Assembly: GCF_020089865.1 (NCBI RefSeq)
Contig: NZ_JAIRBM010000002.1
Span: forward strand, 124,001-188,000
DNA length: 64,000 nt
Direction: 5' to 3'
Source of the DNA: Microvirga puerhi
GTDB lineage: Bacteria; Pseudomonadota; Alphaproteobacteria; Rhizobiales; Beijerinckiaceae
Shown: one piece after another, positions 18,438-28,240 of the stretch
How positions within the stretch are numbered: position 1 is the stretch's first letter
Layout of the letters: every line of letters starts with the position of its first letter
Translations under genes and position numbers: made by a program
Notes under the pieces: model-generated
The model's database searches: none
The model's input: the letters and a program-made list of their open reading frames with translations, nothing else
What the model was told of the DNA's origin: nothing

Positions 18438-19343
18438 TCAGTTCTCGACGAAGTCTTGGTCTCGATATCCCTGCGCGTAGAGGAGCGCGGTCAGATCACC
18501 ATAGTCGATCCGAGCATGGGCGGCTGCCGCAACGGCAGGTTTGGCGTGAAACGCGACGCCAAGACCTGCCTCGCCGAGCATGGCGAGATCGTTGGCGCCG
18601 TCGCCGACCGCCATGGTGTCGGCATGGGAGAGTCCGAAACGGTCGCGCAGCTCGATCAAGGTGGCGAGCTTCGCCTCTCGTCCGAGGATTGGTTCCTCCA
18701 CCTTCCCGGCGAGCATCTCGTCTGCGACGATCAGATGGTTGGAGCGGTGCTCGTTGAAGCCGATCTTGGCGGCAATCGGGCCCGTGAAAAGGGTGAAGCC
18801 GCCCGACACGAGACAAGTATAGGCTCCGTTCGCCCGCATGGTCTGGACCAGAGCAGGACCGCCAGGGGTCAGGCTGATGCGGCTCGCGATGATTTCGTCG
18901 ACCACCTTCACGGGAAGATTCTTGAGGAGCGCCACACGTTCACGGAGCGCCGGCTCGAAGGCGATCTCGCCGCGCATGGCACGCTCGGTGATCTCTGAGA
19001 CCTCCGTTTTCAGCCCGACGAAATCGGCCAGCTCGTCGATGCATTCCTGGCCGATCATGGTGGAATCCATGTCCGCGAGGAAGAGGAGCTTGCGCCGATT
19101 TGCGAGGGGTTGGACGATGATGTCGATAGGCGCATCGCCGAGGGCGTCGCGCAGGATCGCCTCGATCACTGTCCTCTCACGGCCTCCCGGAAGGATCAGG
19201 TCCGCCGCGATTCCGCTTGCCAGGACGGCCGGTTCCGTTTCTTGTCCCAGCGCCTTGGCCGCCGTCGCGAGGATCGTCCCGGTGAGGACGGGACGGTCGG
19301 GATTGGCGACGAGCGTCGCGACGAGATCGGAAGGAGCAGTCAT
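18438..19343 (-). CDS. serB: Phosphoserine phosphatase
   Basis: A 301-residue HAD-superfamily enzyme for the last step of serine synthesis, dephosphorylating L-3-phosphoserine. Motif I is [20 protein letters not shown] with the DxDxT nucleophile Asp, motif II is the SGG of [10 protein letters not shown], and motifs III/IV are [12 protein letters not shown] and [25 protein letters not shown]. The N-terminal 85 residues form an ACT-like extension, usual for SerB. It diverges from miaA with only 14 bases between the start codons, so the promoters must overlap the coding ends. Confidence 0.95.
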   Translation of the reverse strand: MTAPSDLVATLVANPDRPVLTGTILATAAKALGQETEPAVLASGIAADLILPGGRERTVIEAILRDALGDAPIDIIVQPLANRRKLLFLADMDSTMIGQECIDELADFVGLKTEVSEITERAMRGEIAFEPALRERVALLKNLPVKVVDEIIASRISLTPGGPALVQTMRANGAYTCLVSGGFTLFTGPIAAKIGFNEHRSNHLIVADEMLAGKVEEPILGREAKLATLIELRDRFGLSHADTMAVGDGANDLAMLGEAGLGVAFHAKPAVAAAAHARIDYGDLTALLYAQGYRDQDFVEN

Positions 19344-19357
19344 CGTGGAGACCGGGT

Positions 19358-20308
19358 GTGAGTGACGGTGGGATCGGCGCGGTTCTCATTGCAGGGCCGA
19401 CCGCATCAGGCAAGTCCGCTTTGGGCATCTGGTTGGCGGAAAGGCTCGGCGGCGTCGTCATCAACGCCGATTCCATGCAGGTCTATCGTGATCTGCGCAC
19501 CCTGACCGCCCGCCCGACCCCGGAGGAGGAGGCGGCCGTTCCGCATCGGCTCTATGGCCACGTGGATGCGGCGGTGAATTTTTCCGTCGGACGCTATGTC
19601 GCCGATGCCACAGACCTGCTCAAGGATTTGCAGGGCCGGAAAGTGCCGATTTTCGTCGGCGGGACCGGGCTCTATTTCAAGGCGCTCACGGAGGGGCTCT
19701 CGGATATGCCTCCGGTGCCCGAGGCAGTTCGGGAGGCTATCCGACAGGACAGCGAGGGGCTGGAAACACCAGAGCTTCACCGGCTTCTCATGGAACGCGA
19801 TCCCGAAACGGCCGAGACTCTGCGCCCATCGGATCGATTGCGGGTACAGCGGGCCCTCGAGATCTTCGCTGCGACCGGCAAGCCTCTGGTGTCGTTCCAC
19901 GGTGTTCGCCAGCCCGGGCCTCTGGCGGCAGGCTCCATCATTAAGCTGTTTCTCGCCCCGGATCGGGATGAATTGCGCCGGCGCATCGATGCGCGGTTCG
20001 TTACCATGATGGAGAGCGGCGCCCTTGAAGAGGTGAGGGCGCTTGGAGAGCGCCATCTCGATCCGATGCTCCCAGCGATGCGCGCCCACGGGGTGCCGGG
20101 CTTATTGGCCTATCTGCGCGGCGAGGTCTCGCGGGAGGAGGCGGTCGCGAAGGGGCAGGCCGATACGCGCCGCTATGCCAAGCGCCAGTTCACCTGGTTC
20201 CGTCACCAACTGCCGGATTGGCAGTGGGTCGCGCCCGAAGAGGCATTCGAAGTCGCGATGGCGGCCGTCAATGCCCCGGTGTGCCCGTCGCCATCTGGTA
20301 GAAAGTAA
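19358..20308 (+). CDS. miaA: tRNA dimethylallyltransferase
   Basis: A 316-residue MiaA, which adds a dimethylallyl group to A37 of tRNAs reading codons that begin with U. Seen are the P-loop [12 protein letters not shown], the [20 protein letters not shown] substrate segment, [16 protein letters not shown], and the C-terminal [17 protein letters not shown] start is used. The 3' end overlaps the convergent RMD1-like gene by 41 bases. A36-A37-containing tRNAs would be modified in the cytoplasm. Confidence 0.95.
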   Translation: MSDGGIGAVLIAGPTASGKSALGIWLAERLGGVVINADSMQVYRDLRTLTARPTPEEEAAVPHRLYGHVDAAVNFSVGRYVADATDLLKDLQGRKVPIFVGGTGLYFKALTEGLSDMPPVPEAVREAIRQDSEGLETPELHRLLMERDPETAETLRPSDRLRVQRALEIFAATGKPLVSFHGVRQPGPLAAGSIIKLFLAPDRDELRRRIDARFVTMMESGALEEVRALGERHLDPMLPAMRAHGVPGLLAYLRGEVSREEAVAKGQADTRRYAKRQFTWFRHQLPDWQWVAPEEAFEVAMAAVNAPVCPSPSGRK

Positions 20309-21095
20309 TGACGATCTCGAAGACGATCAGGATGACGATGATCAATTCGAGGCGTAAGGAGCGTTCCGTGTCGATCAGATCGGTCAGGGCCTGGGTCGTG
20401 TCGCCGATCACGTCGAGCTTGCGGTGAAGAGCAGTTGCGCGCTCCCTCAGTTCGTACTCGTCCTCCAGGCGAGCATAGAGGCGCTCCAGATCCGGCCGGT
20501 CCCAGAGAACATCAGGCTTTTCCTCGACGGCCACGCGGCCCGAGACCCGCTGCCGGACCAGCAGGGCGTTTCCCACAAGCTTGAGAATCTCGCGCCGTCC
20601 GCCAGGGCGCCTGCCTTTCTCGGCCAGAAAACGGGCGAAAGGCTCCATGACGTCGAACACCGCTGCCGCCTCCCGTTCGTCGCGAGAGAGGGCAGCGCTT
20701 TTGGCGAGGGCGTCGGTGATCACGATGAGGCGCTCCGTCGAGAGCTGCCGAACGTAGATGGGGCCACCGGGTGGGATCTGATCGTCCTTGTCGGATGAGA
20801 TCTCGATAACCGCCGTCTCCTCCTCGTGACGGGCGAATTCCCCGACGATCCGCTGGCGGAGACCCCGGATCACCTCGTCCTCCTCCAGGGGCGTGAGGCC
20901 GACCAGCACCGCGACGCCGAAGCGGAACAGGGCCACAAAACCCTCCTGGCCCGCCCGGAAGGCGAGGGGAGAGGTCGAGAGAACGTCACTGCGCTCGAGC
21001 CCGGCCACGTCCAGCCGGTCGCCCAGGAGAAGGGCGCGAGCCGTGATGCGGGGGCCGCGGATCGGATTTTCAGTTGAGGAAACGGTATCGGTCAT
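20268..21095 (-). CDS. RMD1 (DUF155) family protein
   Basis: A 275-residue protein of the RMD1/DUF155 family known from mitochondria and bacteria. The soluble body (about 15-245) includes [48 protein letters not shown] and [47 protein letters not shown]. The last 25 residues are a hydrophobic tail anchor ([23 protein letters not shown]). Bacterial function is unknown; mitochondrial relatives affect translation and meiosis. The gene ends inside miaA and faces away from the ilv leader. Confidence 0.85.
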   Translation of the reverse strand: MTDTVSSTENPIRGPRITARALLLGDRLDVAGLERSDVLSTSPLAFRAGQEGFVALFRFGVAVLVGLTPLEEDEVIRGLRQRIVGEFARHEEETAVIEISSDKDDQIPPGGPIYVRQLSTERLIVITDALAKSAALSRDEREAAAVFDVMEPFARFLAEKGRRPGGRREILKLVGNALLVRQRVSGRVAVEEKPDVLWDRPDLERLYARLEDEYELRERATALHRKLDVIGDTTQALTDLIDTERSLRLELIIVILIVFEIVITFYQMATGTPGH

Positions 21096-21158
21096 GGCAA
21101 GCTACTGATAGGTCGTGCATCCTAAGAGCTAGACCTTGAACTGCCAAATGCGAGACGC

Positions 21159-21187
21159 TTGACCGAATGAAATGCATCGGCTAGCGT
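21159..21187 (+). promoter_or_regulatory. Candidate promoter of the ilvIH leader
   Basis: TTGACC at 21159-21164, a 17-base spacer and TAGCGT at 21182-21187, about 30 bases before the leader-peptide ATG. Spacing is ideal and the -10 imperfect. Confidence 0.5.
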
Positions 21188-21218
21188 CTGCGCAACTTTC
21201 GAACCGAAGGCTGCATTT

Positions 21219-21269
21219 ATGCGCAAGCTTATTCTCGTAGTACGAGCGCCATCGACGGAGCGGGGCTAA
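21219..21269 (+). CDS. ilv leader peptide (attenuation)
   Basis: A 16-residue frame MRKLILVVRAPSTERG that packs Leu-Ile-Leu-Val-Val, the end products of the branched-chain pathway, into five consecutive codons. It precedes a terminator hairpin and the acetolactate synthase genes. Ribosome stalling at these codons when charged Leu/Ile/Val tRNA is scarce should let the downstream antiterminator form. It resembles IlvB/IlvG leader peptides of other bacteria in logic. Confidence 0.88.
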   Translation: MRKLILVVRAPSTERG

Positions 21270-21318
21270 CACCCGCAGGTCCGGCGATGGCGCACAGGCC
21301 CCCTCAGGGGCCTTTTTT
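21246..21318 (+). terminator. ilvIH attenuator
   Basis: Two hairpins follow the Val codons of the leader. The first is GCGCCATCG (21246-21254) pairing with CGATGGCGC (21285-21293), overlapping the leader peptide end. The second is AGGCCCC (21296-21302), loop CTCA, GGGGCCT (21307-21313) running into TTTTTT, a classical intrinsic terminator 50 bases before ilvI. The arrangement fits a ribosome-controlled transcription attenuator. Confidence 0.88.
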
Positions 21319-21368
21319 ATTGCCCAGATTTCCACACGACATGAAAAAGTTCAGACGGAGCGAGTGAC

Positions 21369-23141
21369 ATGAGCGAGACGATGACGGGAGCCGAGATGGT
21401 GATCCGCGCTCTCCAGGATCAGGGGGTCGAACATATCTTCGGCTATCCCGGCGGCGCAGTCCTACCGATCTATGATGCGCTGTTCCACCAGGACAAGGTC
21501 CGCCATGTCCTCGTCCGGCACGAGCAGGGCGCCGTTCACGCGGCGGAGGGGTATGCACGCTCCTCCGGCAAGCCGGGTGTCGTCCTGGTGACTTCCGGAC
21601 CGGGCGCTACGAATGCCGTGACCGGCCTTGCAGACGCGATGATGGACTCGATCCCGCTGGTCTGCATCACCGGGCAGGTCCCGACGCACCTCATCGGCTC
21701 CGATGCCTTCCAGGAATGCGACACTGTCGGCATCACGCGCCATTGCACGAAGCACAACTATCTCGTGAAGTCGATCGAGGATCTGCCGCGCGTCCTGCAC
21801 GAGGCCTTCTATGTGGCGATGAACGGCCGGCCCGGCCCCGTCGTGATCGATCTGCCGAAGGATATCCAGTTCAAGGCGGGCACCTATGTCCGGCCGGCCA
21901 ACAACCAGCACAAGACATATCATCCGACAGTGAAGGGCGATGCGGAGCGCATCCGCGCCGCCATCGATCTGATCGCCAACGCCAAGCGGCCCGTCTTCTA
22001 TACCGGCGGCGGCGTCGTCAATTCAGGCCCGCATGCCGCGGCACTTCTGCGCGAGTTCGTGCACCTGACCGGTTTCCCGATCACCTCGACTCTGATGGGT
22101 CTGGGTGCTTATCCGGCCTCCGACCCGCAATTCCTCGGCATGGTCGGCATGCACGGCACCTACGAGTCGAACCTCGCGATGCATGAATGCGACGTGATGA
22201 TCAACATCGGAGCGCGCTTCGACGACCGCATTACGGGACGCCTCGATGCGTTCTCGCCGTATTCGAAGCGCATCCATGTGGACATCGATCCGTCCTCGAT
22301 CAACAAGAACGTCAAGGTCGATATCCCGATCGTCGGCGACTGTGCGCACGTGCTGGAAGATATGCTCCGCCTGTGGCGGCAGAAGGCACCGCAGGTCGAC
22401 AAGATCGCCCTCAAGGAATGGTGGGACAAGATCGAGGGTTGGCGGGCGCGCAAATGTCTCGCCTATCGTAACTCGACCGAGACCATCAAGCCGCAATACG
22501 CGATCGAGCGTCTCTACGAACTCACCAAGGGCCGCGAGACCTATGTCACCACGGAGGTCGGTCAGCACCAGATGTGGGCGGCGCAGTACTTCAAGTTCGA
22601 GGAGCCGAATCGCTGGATGACATCGGGCGGTCACGGCACGATGGGTTACGGCTTGCCGGCGGCGGTCGGTGCGCAGCTCGCCCATCCGGATGCCCTGGTG
22701 ATCGACATCGCAGGCGAAGCTTCGATCCAGATGATGTTGCAGGAAATGTCTACGGCGCTGCAGTACGATCTGCCGATCAAGGTGTTCATCCTCAATAACG
22801 AGTATATGGGCATGGTGCGTCAGTGGCAGGAGCTGCTGCATGGCGGCCGCTATTCGCACAGCTACTCGGAGTCGCTGCCTGATTTCGTGAAGCTCGCAGA
22901 GGCCTATGGCGGCGTCGGCATCCGCTGCGAAAAGCCTGCGGATCTCGATGAGGCGATCCTGAAGATGATCAACACGAACCGTCCGGTGATCTTCGACTGC
23001 ATCGTCGACAAGACGGAGAACTGCTTCCCGATGATCCCGTCCGGGAAGGCTCATAACGAGATGCTGCTCAACGACTATCTCGGCGAGGCGGGAACCGACA
23101 TCGGCTCCGTCATCGACGAGAAGGGCAAGATGCTGGTCTGA
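21369..23141 (+). CDS. ilvI: Acetolactate synthase large subunit
   Basis: A 590-residue ThDP enzyme catalysing the first common step of valine/leucine/isoleucine synthesis. The N-terminal domain has FGYPGGAVLPIYDAL and the catalytic Glu in LVRHEQGAVHAAEGYA. The middle FAD-binding domain includes YTGGGVVNSGPHAA and MVGMHGTYESN. The C-terminal ThDP domain has GTMGYGLPAAVGAQLAHP and IDIAGEASIQMMLQEM..NNEYMGMVRQWQ. The usual GD of the ThDP/Mg motif is GE here, as I recall for Rhizobiales homologues. Expression is under the upstream leader/attenuator. ilvH follows after 37 bases. Confidence 0.96.
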   Translation: MSETMTGAEMVIRALQDQGVEHIFGYPGGAVLPIYDALFHQDKVRHVLVRHEQGAVHAAEGYARSSGKPGVVLVTSGPGATNAVTGLADAMMDSIPLVCITGQVPTHLIGSDAFQECDTVGITRHCTKHNYLVKSIEDLPRVLHEAFYVAMNGRPGPVVIDLPKDIQFKAGTYVRPANNQHKTYHPTVKGDAERIRAAIDLIANAKRPVFYTGGGVVNSGPHAAALLREFVHLTGFPITSTLMGLGAYPASDPQFLGMVGMHGTYESNLAMHECDVMINIGARFDDRITGRLDAFSPYSKRIHVDIDPSSINKNVKVDIPIVGDCAHVLEDMLRLWRQKAPQVDKIALKEWWDKIEGWRARKCLAYRNSTETIKPQYAIERLYELTKGRETYVTTEVGQHQMWAAQYFKFEEPNRWMTSGGHGTMGYGLPAAVGAQLAHPDALVIDIAGEASIQMMLQEMSTALQYDLPIKVFILNNEYMGMVRQWQELLHGGRYSHSYSESLPDFVKLAEAYGGVGIRCEKPADLDEAILKMINTNRPVIFDCIVDKTENCFPMIPSGKAHNEMLLNDYLGEAGTDIGSVIDEKGKMLV

Positions 23142-23178
23142 TGAAAACCCTGTTTATCAAATCCGGAACGCAACAATC

Positions 23179-23721
23179 ATGAGTCAGATGAGCACCCACT
23201 ATCCTGGCGCCACCCGCGTCGAGCCCGTCAATCGTCATACGCTGGCGATCATCGTCGACAACGAGCCCGGTGTCCTTGCCCGGATCGCCGGTATGTTCTC
23301 AGGCCGCGGCTACAATATCGAAAGCCTGACGGTCACGGAAACCGAGCACGAGGCTCACATCTCGCGCATCACCATCGTGACGACGGGGACGGACAGCATT
23401 ATCGAGCAGATCAAGAGCCAGCTTTCCCGTCTCGTTCCCGTTCATCGGGTCGTCGATTTGACGATGACGGGTGATGCGGTGGAGCGCGAGCTCTGCCTCG
23501 TGAAGGTGGTCGGCAAGGGCGATCACCGGGTAGAGGCGATGCGGCTTGCGTCAGCGTTCGGAGCGCGCACCATGGACGCGACGCTGACATCCTTCATCTA
23601 CGAGCTCACCGGCACGACCGAGGAGGTCGAGCGCTTCATCAAGCTGATGACGGCCGTGGGTCTCGTGGAGGTCTCGCGCACCGGCGTTGCCGCCATGGCG
23701 CGCGGCCCTGGAAGCATGTGA
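23179..23721 (+). CDS. ilvH: Acetolactate synthase small (regulatory) subunit
   Basis: A 180-residue regulatory subunit giving acetolactate synthase full activity and valine feedback. The N-terminal ACT domain is clear: HTLAIIVDNEPGVLARIAGMFSGRGYNIESLTVTETE with the Gly residues that bind valine. The second ACT-like half starts near VERELCLVKVVGKGDHRVEAMRLASAFGARTMDAT. Length is normal. It is the second gene of the attenuator-controlled ilvIH unit and converges on the DUF924 gene with two bases between the stops. Confidence 0.95.
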   Translation: MSQMSTHYPGATRVEPVNRHTLAIIVDNEPGVLARIAGMFSGRGYNIESLTVTETEHEAHISRITIVTTGTDSIIEQIKSQLSRLVPVHRVVDLTMTGDAVERELCLVKVVGKGDHRVEAMRLASAFGARTMDATLTSFIYELTGTTEEVERFIKLMTAVGLVEVSRTGVAAMARGPGSM

Positions 23722-23723
23722 GG

Positions 23724-24272
23724 TCAGCCTCTGAACTCGCTGACCTTCAGAAACTCTTCCTCCTCAGGTGTCGTCTCACGCCCGAGGATGACGTTGCGAT
23801 GGGGAAAGCGGCCAAAGCGGGCGATGATGTCGTGATGGTGATGAGCATACTTGACCGAGTCCGGCTCGCCGAGAGTCTCGTTCAGCGCGACCGACCGCTC
23901 CTGATGCCGCAGGGACTCGGAATGCATGAAGGGCAGATAGAAGAAGCGACGGAACGCCGGCTCGACGCGCTTGTCGTAGCCCCGCTCGATTGCACGGTCC
24001 GCGACCATCACGGCGACCGGATCGGTCTTGTACGCATCGCGGGTGGCGCGAAACATGTTGCGCGGAAACTGATCGAGAAGGAGCACCACGGCGAGCGCGC
24101 CATCCGGCGTCAGTTCCCACTCGTTCAGGTCTCCCCGGGCAGCAGCCCGGTAGGTGGACATGAAGCGGTCGCGGCAGGCCTGGTCGAAAGCCTCGTCCTT
24201 CGTAAACCATTTATCGGGTCCGGCTTCGCGCCAGAAGTCGAGCACCGTGTCGGGAGAAATGAGCTGTTCCAT
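23724..24272 (-). CDS. DUF924 family protein
   Basis: A 182-residue soluble protein of the DUF924 family (TPR-like helical fold). Family marks are TVLDFWREAGPDKWF at the start, LLLDQFPRNMFRATRDAYKTDPVAVMVADRAI in the middle, FFYLPFMHSESLRHQERSVAL, and the final HHHHDIIARFGRFPHRNVILGRETTPEEEEFL. Start ATG at 24272 (MEQLIS) is chosen over one six codons upstream because family members begin near this point. No function is established. Confidence 0.88.
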   Translation of the reverse strand: MEQLISPDTVLDFWREAGPDKWFTKDEAFDQACRDRFMSTYRAAARGDLNEWELTPDGALAVVLLLDQFPRNMFRATRDAYKTDPVAVMVADRAIERGYDKRVEPAFRRFFYLPFMHSESLRHQERSVALNETLGEPDSVKYAHHHHDIIARFGRFPHRNVILGRETTPEEEEFLKVSEFRG

Positions 24273-24307
24273 GAGCCCATTTCTCCACAACGACGACGAG
24301 AATTCAA

Positions 24308-24715
24308 TCAGGCGATCGGCTGCGCAACGGCTGGCGCAGACGCAGAGGCGAAGAAGAAGGCCCGTACCAGATTGACAAAGAAGATCACGACGCCGGCCAG
24401 GGTGACGAAGGACATCACGATGGCAAGCCCGTGCTGCTCATGTGCGATGGAGTAGTAAATGCCCAGCGGAAAAGCGAAGGCTGCCGATCCGGACAGAAGC
24501 AGATGCGCCTTGGCGAGCCAGGAAGCCTGGAGGGTCGGATAAGCCCGATAGATCAGGCCGAACAGGGCGAGGGAGGCCCACCCCAGGAGGTTCAGATGGG
24601 CATGGACGGGCGCAAACTGGAAATCGTGCGCTGCAGCCATCCAGATACCGAGAAAGATTCCTATGATGAGGCATATGGCGGAGAGGAGGATGAAAGAGAT
24701 GTCAATCTTCGGCAT
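24308..24715 (-). CDS. Four-helix membrane protein resembling a haem-copper oxidase segment
   Basis: A 135-residue protein with four predicted membrane helices (about 5-27, 40-60, 68-88, 96-118). APVHAHLNLLGWASLALFGLIYRAYP strongly recalls the His-bearing helix of cbb3-oxidase/NorB subunits, and short proteins of this kind are often labelled cytochrome oxidase-like in Rhizobiales. Only a fraction of a catalytic subunit is present, so it cannot be an oxidase by itself. The His in VHAH could bind haem or metal. A perfect 24-bp palindrome lies 14 bases upstream of the start, so specific regulation is likely. Function is inferred weakly. Confidence 0.6.
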   Translation of the reverse strand: MPKIDISFILLSAICLIIGIFLGIWMAAAHDFQFAPVHAHLNLLGWASLALFGLIYRAYPTLQASWLAKAHLLLSGSAAFAFPLGIYYSIAHEQHGLAIVMSFVTLAGVVIFFVNLVRAFFFASASAPAVAQPIA

Positions 24716-24728
24716 GGTTCCCTCTGGA

Positions 24729-24752
24729 AACAGAATAATGTTTTATTCTGTT
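24729..24752. promoter_or_regulatory. Perfect 24-bp palindrome, probable operator
   Basis: AACAGAATAA, spacer TGTT, TTATTCTGTT: ten-base arms with no mismatch, 14 bases before the start of the small membrane protein gene at 24715. It is too AT-rich and too close to the start for a terminator of another gene, so a dimeric repressor site is the best reading. The regulator is unknown. Confidence 0.7.
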
Positions 24753-24910
24753 AGCGTAAGGGGAGGTGTGACGCAATCGCTATAACGGTTCTCTGAAACG
24801 AACGAAAAGAACGGCTTCGCAGCTTCCCTCTGCAACAAAAGGTCGCTAAGAAGCCGCATCCCGCAATGCCCCGATAAAAATGGGGCAAATTCAAGCATTA
24901 CGAACGTTGA

Positions 24911-25945
<1,035 letters not shown>

Positions 25946-25970
25946 TTTCTGCCTAACATCAGGCAAAAAG

Positions 25971-26001
25971 AAGGGGCGGTTGATCCGCCCCTTATTTTTT
26001 G
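25971..26001 (+). terminator. Intrinsic terminator after ilvC
   Basis: AAGGGGCGG, loop TTGAT, CCGCCCCTT, then ATTTTTTG: a perfect 9-bp GC-rich stem with a T-run, 26 bases after the ilvC stop. Confidence 0.92.
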
Positions 26002-26019
26002 ATGCCCCCAAAGAGACAG

Positions 26020-26376
26020 TCAGGCCACGTGCTGCAGGAGCAATACGATAGCGCTGATAATGCATAAGGCATGTCCCAGTTTGGGATACCGGGGCACGCA
26101 GAACTTGTAGATCCCATAGCAAATAGCCAGGGCGAGAAGGAGACCCCAAACGCTTTCGGCCAGCCGACCGATGCCCTCTCGTCCAATGGAGGACGGGGTC
26201 TTGCTCCAACTCTCGAAAACCCAGAGCGCCGCGAACGTAATGCCGCCGGTCCACCACCCGAGTTGCTGCCAGGAGGGCAGGAATCCAGGAAGTGCGCCCC
26301 CAGCTACTCCAGCCATGGGCTGAAGTGCGTCATCCTCGTCGTACCAATCGTACGTATCTGGCGGGCTCTGTTTCAT
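26020..26376 (-). CDS. Small inner-membrane protein, unrecognised
   Basis: A 118-residue protein starting MKQSPPDTYDWYDEDDALQP. An acidic N-terminal 20 residues is followed by three hydrophobic segments: WWTGGITFAALWVFES, LAESVWGLLLALAICYGIYKF and LGHALCIISAIVLLLQHV. I recognise no family. It is convergent with ilvC. An in-frame ATG 13 codons upstream exists but gives an unlikely extension. The function is unknown. Confidence 0.5.
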   Translation of the reverse strand: MKQSPPDTYDWYDEDDALQPMAGVAGGALPGFLPSWQQLGWWTGGITFAALWVFESWSKTPSSIGREGIGRLAESVWGLLLALAICYGIYKFCVPRYPKLGHALCIISAIVLLLQHVA

Positions 26377-26490
26377 AACATTGCTTTGACGTAAGGCAAT
26401 GCTGTTATGTATCACCCGCTGGCGCGGCTGCCACCTGCCGAAACGGAGGGGAAGCCAAAGAAAAATGACGTAACGGCCGATTTGGCGGAA

Positions 26491-26646
26491 TTATTGCGTG
26501 TTGCTTTTCGTATTGTTGGCCTTGTTATTGTCTTGCTTGCCCGGATCAAGGTGCTTCTTTGTCGTGCCGCCGGAGCCGCGCGTCATGTCGCCCGGATGAT
26601 TTTTGCTTTCGGCGGAATTGTCGCCGTGCATCTTGCCTTTCCTCAT
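26491..26646 (-). CDS. Small hydrophilic protein, 51 residues
   Basis: A minus-strand frame of 51 residues, MRKGKMHGDNSAESKNHPGD onward, rich in Lys, Asn, Gly, Asp and Thr with no hydrophobic stretch; probably disordered. A strong Shine-Dalgarno, GAGGAGG, lies about eight bases upstream of the ATG, which supports translation. The opposite strand is open as well but lacks such a signal. Small hydrophilic proteins of this kind are common in Rhizobiales and often stress-related, but nothing here proves a role. Confidence 0.6.
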   Translation of the reverse strand: MRKGKMHGDNSAESKNHPGDMTRGSGGTTKKHLDPGKQDNNKANNTKSNTQ

Positions 26647-26720
26647 GAGAGCCTCCTCGGACGATGAGGGGCAATGACATGCCAGACGGATGGTTCCGTT
26701 TCGAGAAGCGACCTATTTTC

Positions 26721-27236
26721 TTAGAAAAAGTAATGCGCCAGCCCGGCTCCCGGCGCGAGCAGCGCGAAGGCCCATACGAAGGCTGAAGCCAGGTTCGCGG
26801 CGTGAAACAGAATTGATGGCATGAGAAAGATGCCGGCGACTAGAGGCAGAACCGCCCGTGTAGGACCGAAGAACCTTCCGAAAAAGACCGCCCAAGGACC
26901 GAATCGCTGAAAGAAGCGTTCTCCTCGGACAATGAGATGCTGGTTCCGGGACAGAGGCCAGATTCCATAGGCTTCGGTCTTATAATGGCGTCCGATAGCG
27001 AAGGAGATCCAGTTGCCGAGGATCGCGCCGACGACAGCACCGGCCCAGGATTCCCAGAATGGGATCTGCGCAGCCGAAATCATGAAGCCGACGCTGACGA
27101 TGATCGTGGTCGCGGGGAGTATCAGCGATATGAAGGCGAGTGATTCGCCGAAGGTCAGCAAGGCAAGGATCAGCGGCGCATAGTCCCTGTGGGCGCGAAT
27201 GAAGTCGATCGTCGCATGAGTCAGGCCTTCCAGCAT
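26721..27236 (-). CDS. DedA family inner-membrane protein
   Basis: A 171-residue DedA/SNARE-associated (VTT) membrane protein. Hydrophobic segments lie at about 17-45, 52-75, 105-128 and 135-168. Family marks are LTFGESLAFISLILPATTIIV, the Gly-rich re-entrant AGAVVGAILGNWISFAIGRHY and the Arg-bearing FGPWAVFFGRFFGPTRAVLPLVAGI. DedA proteins support membrane potential and lipid-carrier recycling. The ATG at 27236 (MLEGLTHATIDF) fits family N-termini better than the upstream start. Confidence 0.88.
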   Translation of the reverse strand: MLEGLTHATIDFIRAHRDYAPLILALLTFGESLAFISLILPATTIIVSVGFMISAAQIPFWESWAGAVVGAILGNWISFAIGRHYKTEAYGIWPLSRNQHLIVRGERFFQRFGPWAVFFGRFFGPTRAVLPLVAGIFLMPSILFHAANLASAFVWAFALLAPGAGLAHYFF

Positions 27237-27388
27237 GGTACTCCTATAAGACGCAGCAAATTGGACGCGGGGAGAAGATCGCAGTCCATGCGGCGACATT
27301 GCACCGTTGTGATCGATTTCATCACGGCATGCAATTTGATGCGGCCGGGCCGATGCGCTAACCGAGGGCGGTCAGCGGGGCAGGTGCC

Positions 27389-28237
27389 ATGAACGTTCTC
27401 TCGATTCAATCCCACGTCGCCTACGGCCATGTCGGCAATGCGTCGGCCGTTTTTCCCATGCAGCGCCTCGGCGTCGAGGTCTGGCCGATCCATACGGTGC
27501 AGTTTTCCAATCACACCGGCTATGGCTCATGGAAGGGCCGCGTTTTCGACGGTCCTGCGATCGAGGAGCTTCTGGACGGAATTGCTGACAGAGGTGTGCT
27601 CGAACGCTGCGACGGCGTCCTCTCCGGCTATATGGGATCCGCGGATATCGGCAACGCGATTCTGTCCGCTGTTGCGCGCGTGCGGTCCTTAAATCCTAAT
27701 GCACTCTACTGTTGCGATCCGGTGATCGGTGATGTCGGGCGCGGGGTCTTCGTACGCCCCGGTATTCCAGAGTTCATGAAAGAACAGGCGGTTCCTGCCG
27801 CGGACATCATCACGCCCAACCAGTTCGAGCTGGACTACCTTTCAGGGATCGCGACCGAAACGCTCGCCTCGGTCAAGGAGGCAGTCGCTGCCGTGCATTT
27901 GCTCGGTCCCAAGGTCGTGCTCGTCACATCGGTCGTGTCCCGTGAGACTCCCGATGATTGCGTCGATCTGATTGCAGGCCAGGGCGGGCGCTTCTGGCGG
28001 GTCCGGACGCCGCGCCTCTCGCTCAGTGTCAACGGAGCAGGGGACGCCATCGCCGCCCTGTTCTTCGTCCATTATGCGCGGACACTGTCGGCCGCTAAGG
28101 CTCTCGAGGAGGCATCCGCCTCGGTCTTCGGGCTCCTGAAGCGGACCGAGGAGGCTGGATCGCGGGAAATTCTCACCATCGCGGCGCAGGACGAGTTCAT
28201 CGCGCCGACTTATCGTTACCCGGCCGAGGAGGTCTGA
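27389..28237 (+). CDS. pdxY: Pyridoxal kinase
   Basis: A 282-residue ribokinase-fold kinase phosphorylating pyridoxal in vitamin B6 salvage. The start [44 protein letters not shown] is diagnostic of Pdx[30 protein letters not shown] and the anion-hole [18 protein letters not shown] (catalytic Asp in GAGD) are present. A phzF-type gene follows after three bases and a NUDIX gene overlaps that, so the three probably form one transcript. Confidence 0.94.
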   Translation: MNVLSIQSHVAYGHVGNASAVFPMQRLGVEVWPIHTVQFSNHTGYGSWKGRVFDGPAIEELLDGIADRGVLERCDGVLSGYMGSADIGNAILSAVARVRSLNPNALYCCDPVIGDVGRGVFVRPGIPEFMKEQAVPAADIITPNQFELDYLSGIATETLASVKEAVAAVHLLGPKVVLVTSVVSRETPDDCVDLIAGQGGRFWRVRTPRLSLSVNGAGDAIAALFFVHYARTLSAAKALEEASASVFGLLKRTEEAGSREILTIAAQDEFIAPTYRYPAEEV

Positions 28238-28240
28238 TCG

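Noticed and set aside
26407-26667. Plus-strand frame opposite the 51-residue protein
   Set aside because: No ribosome-binding site, while the minus strand has a strong one.
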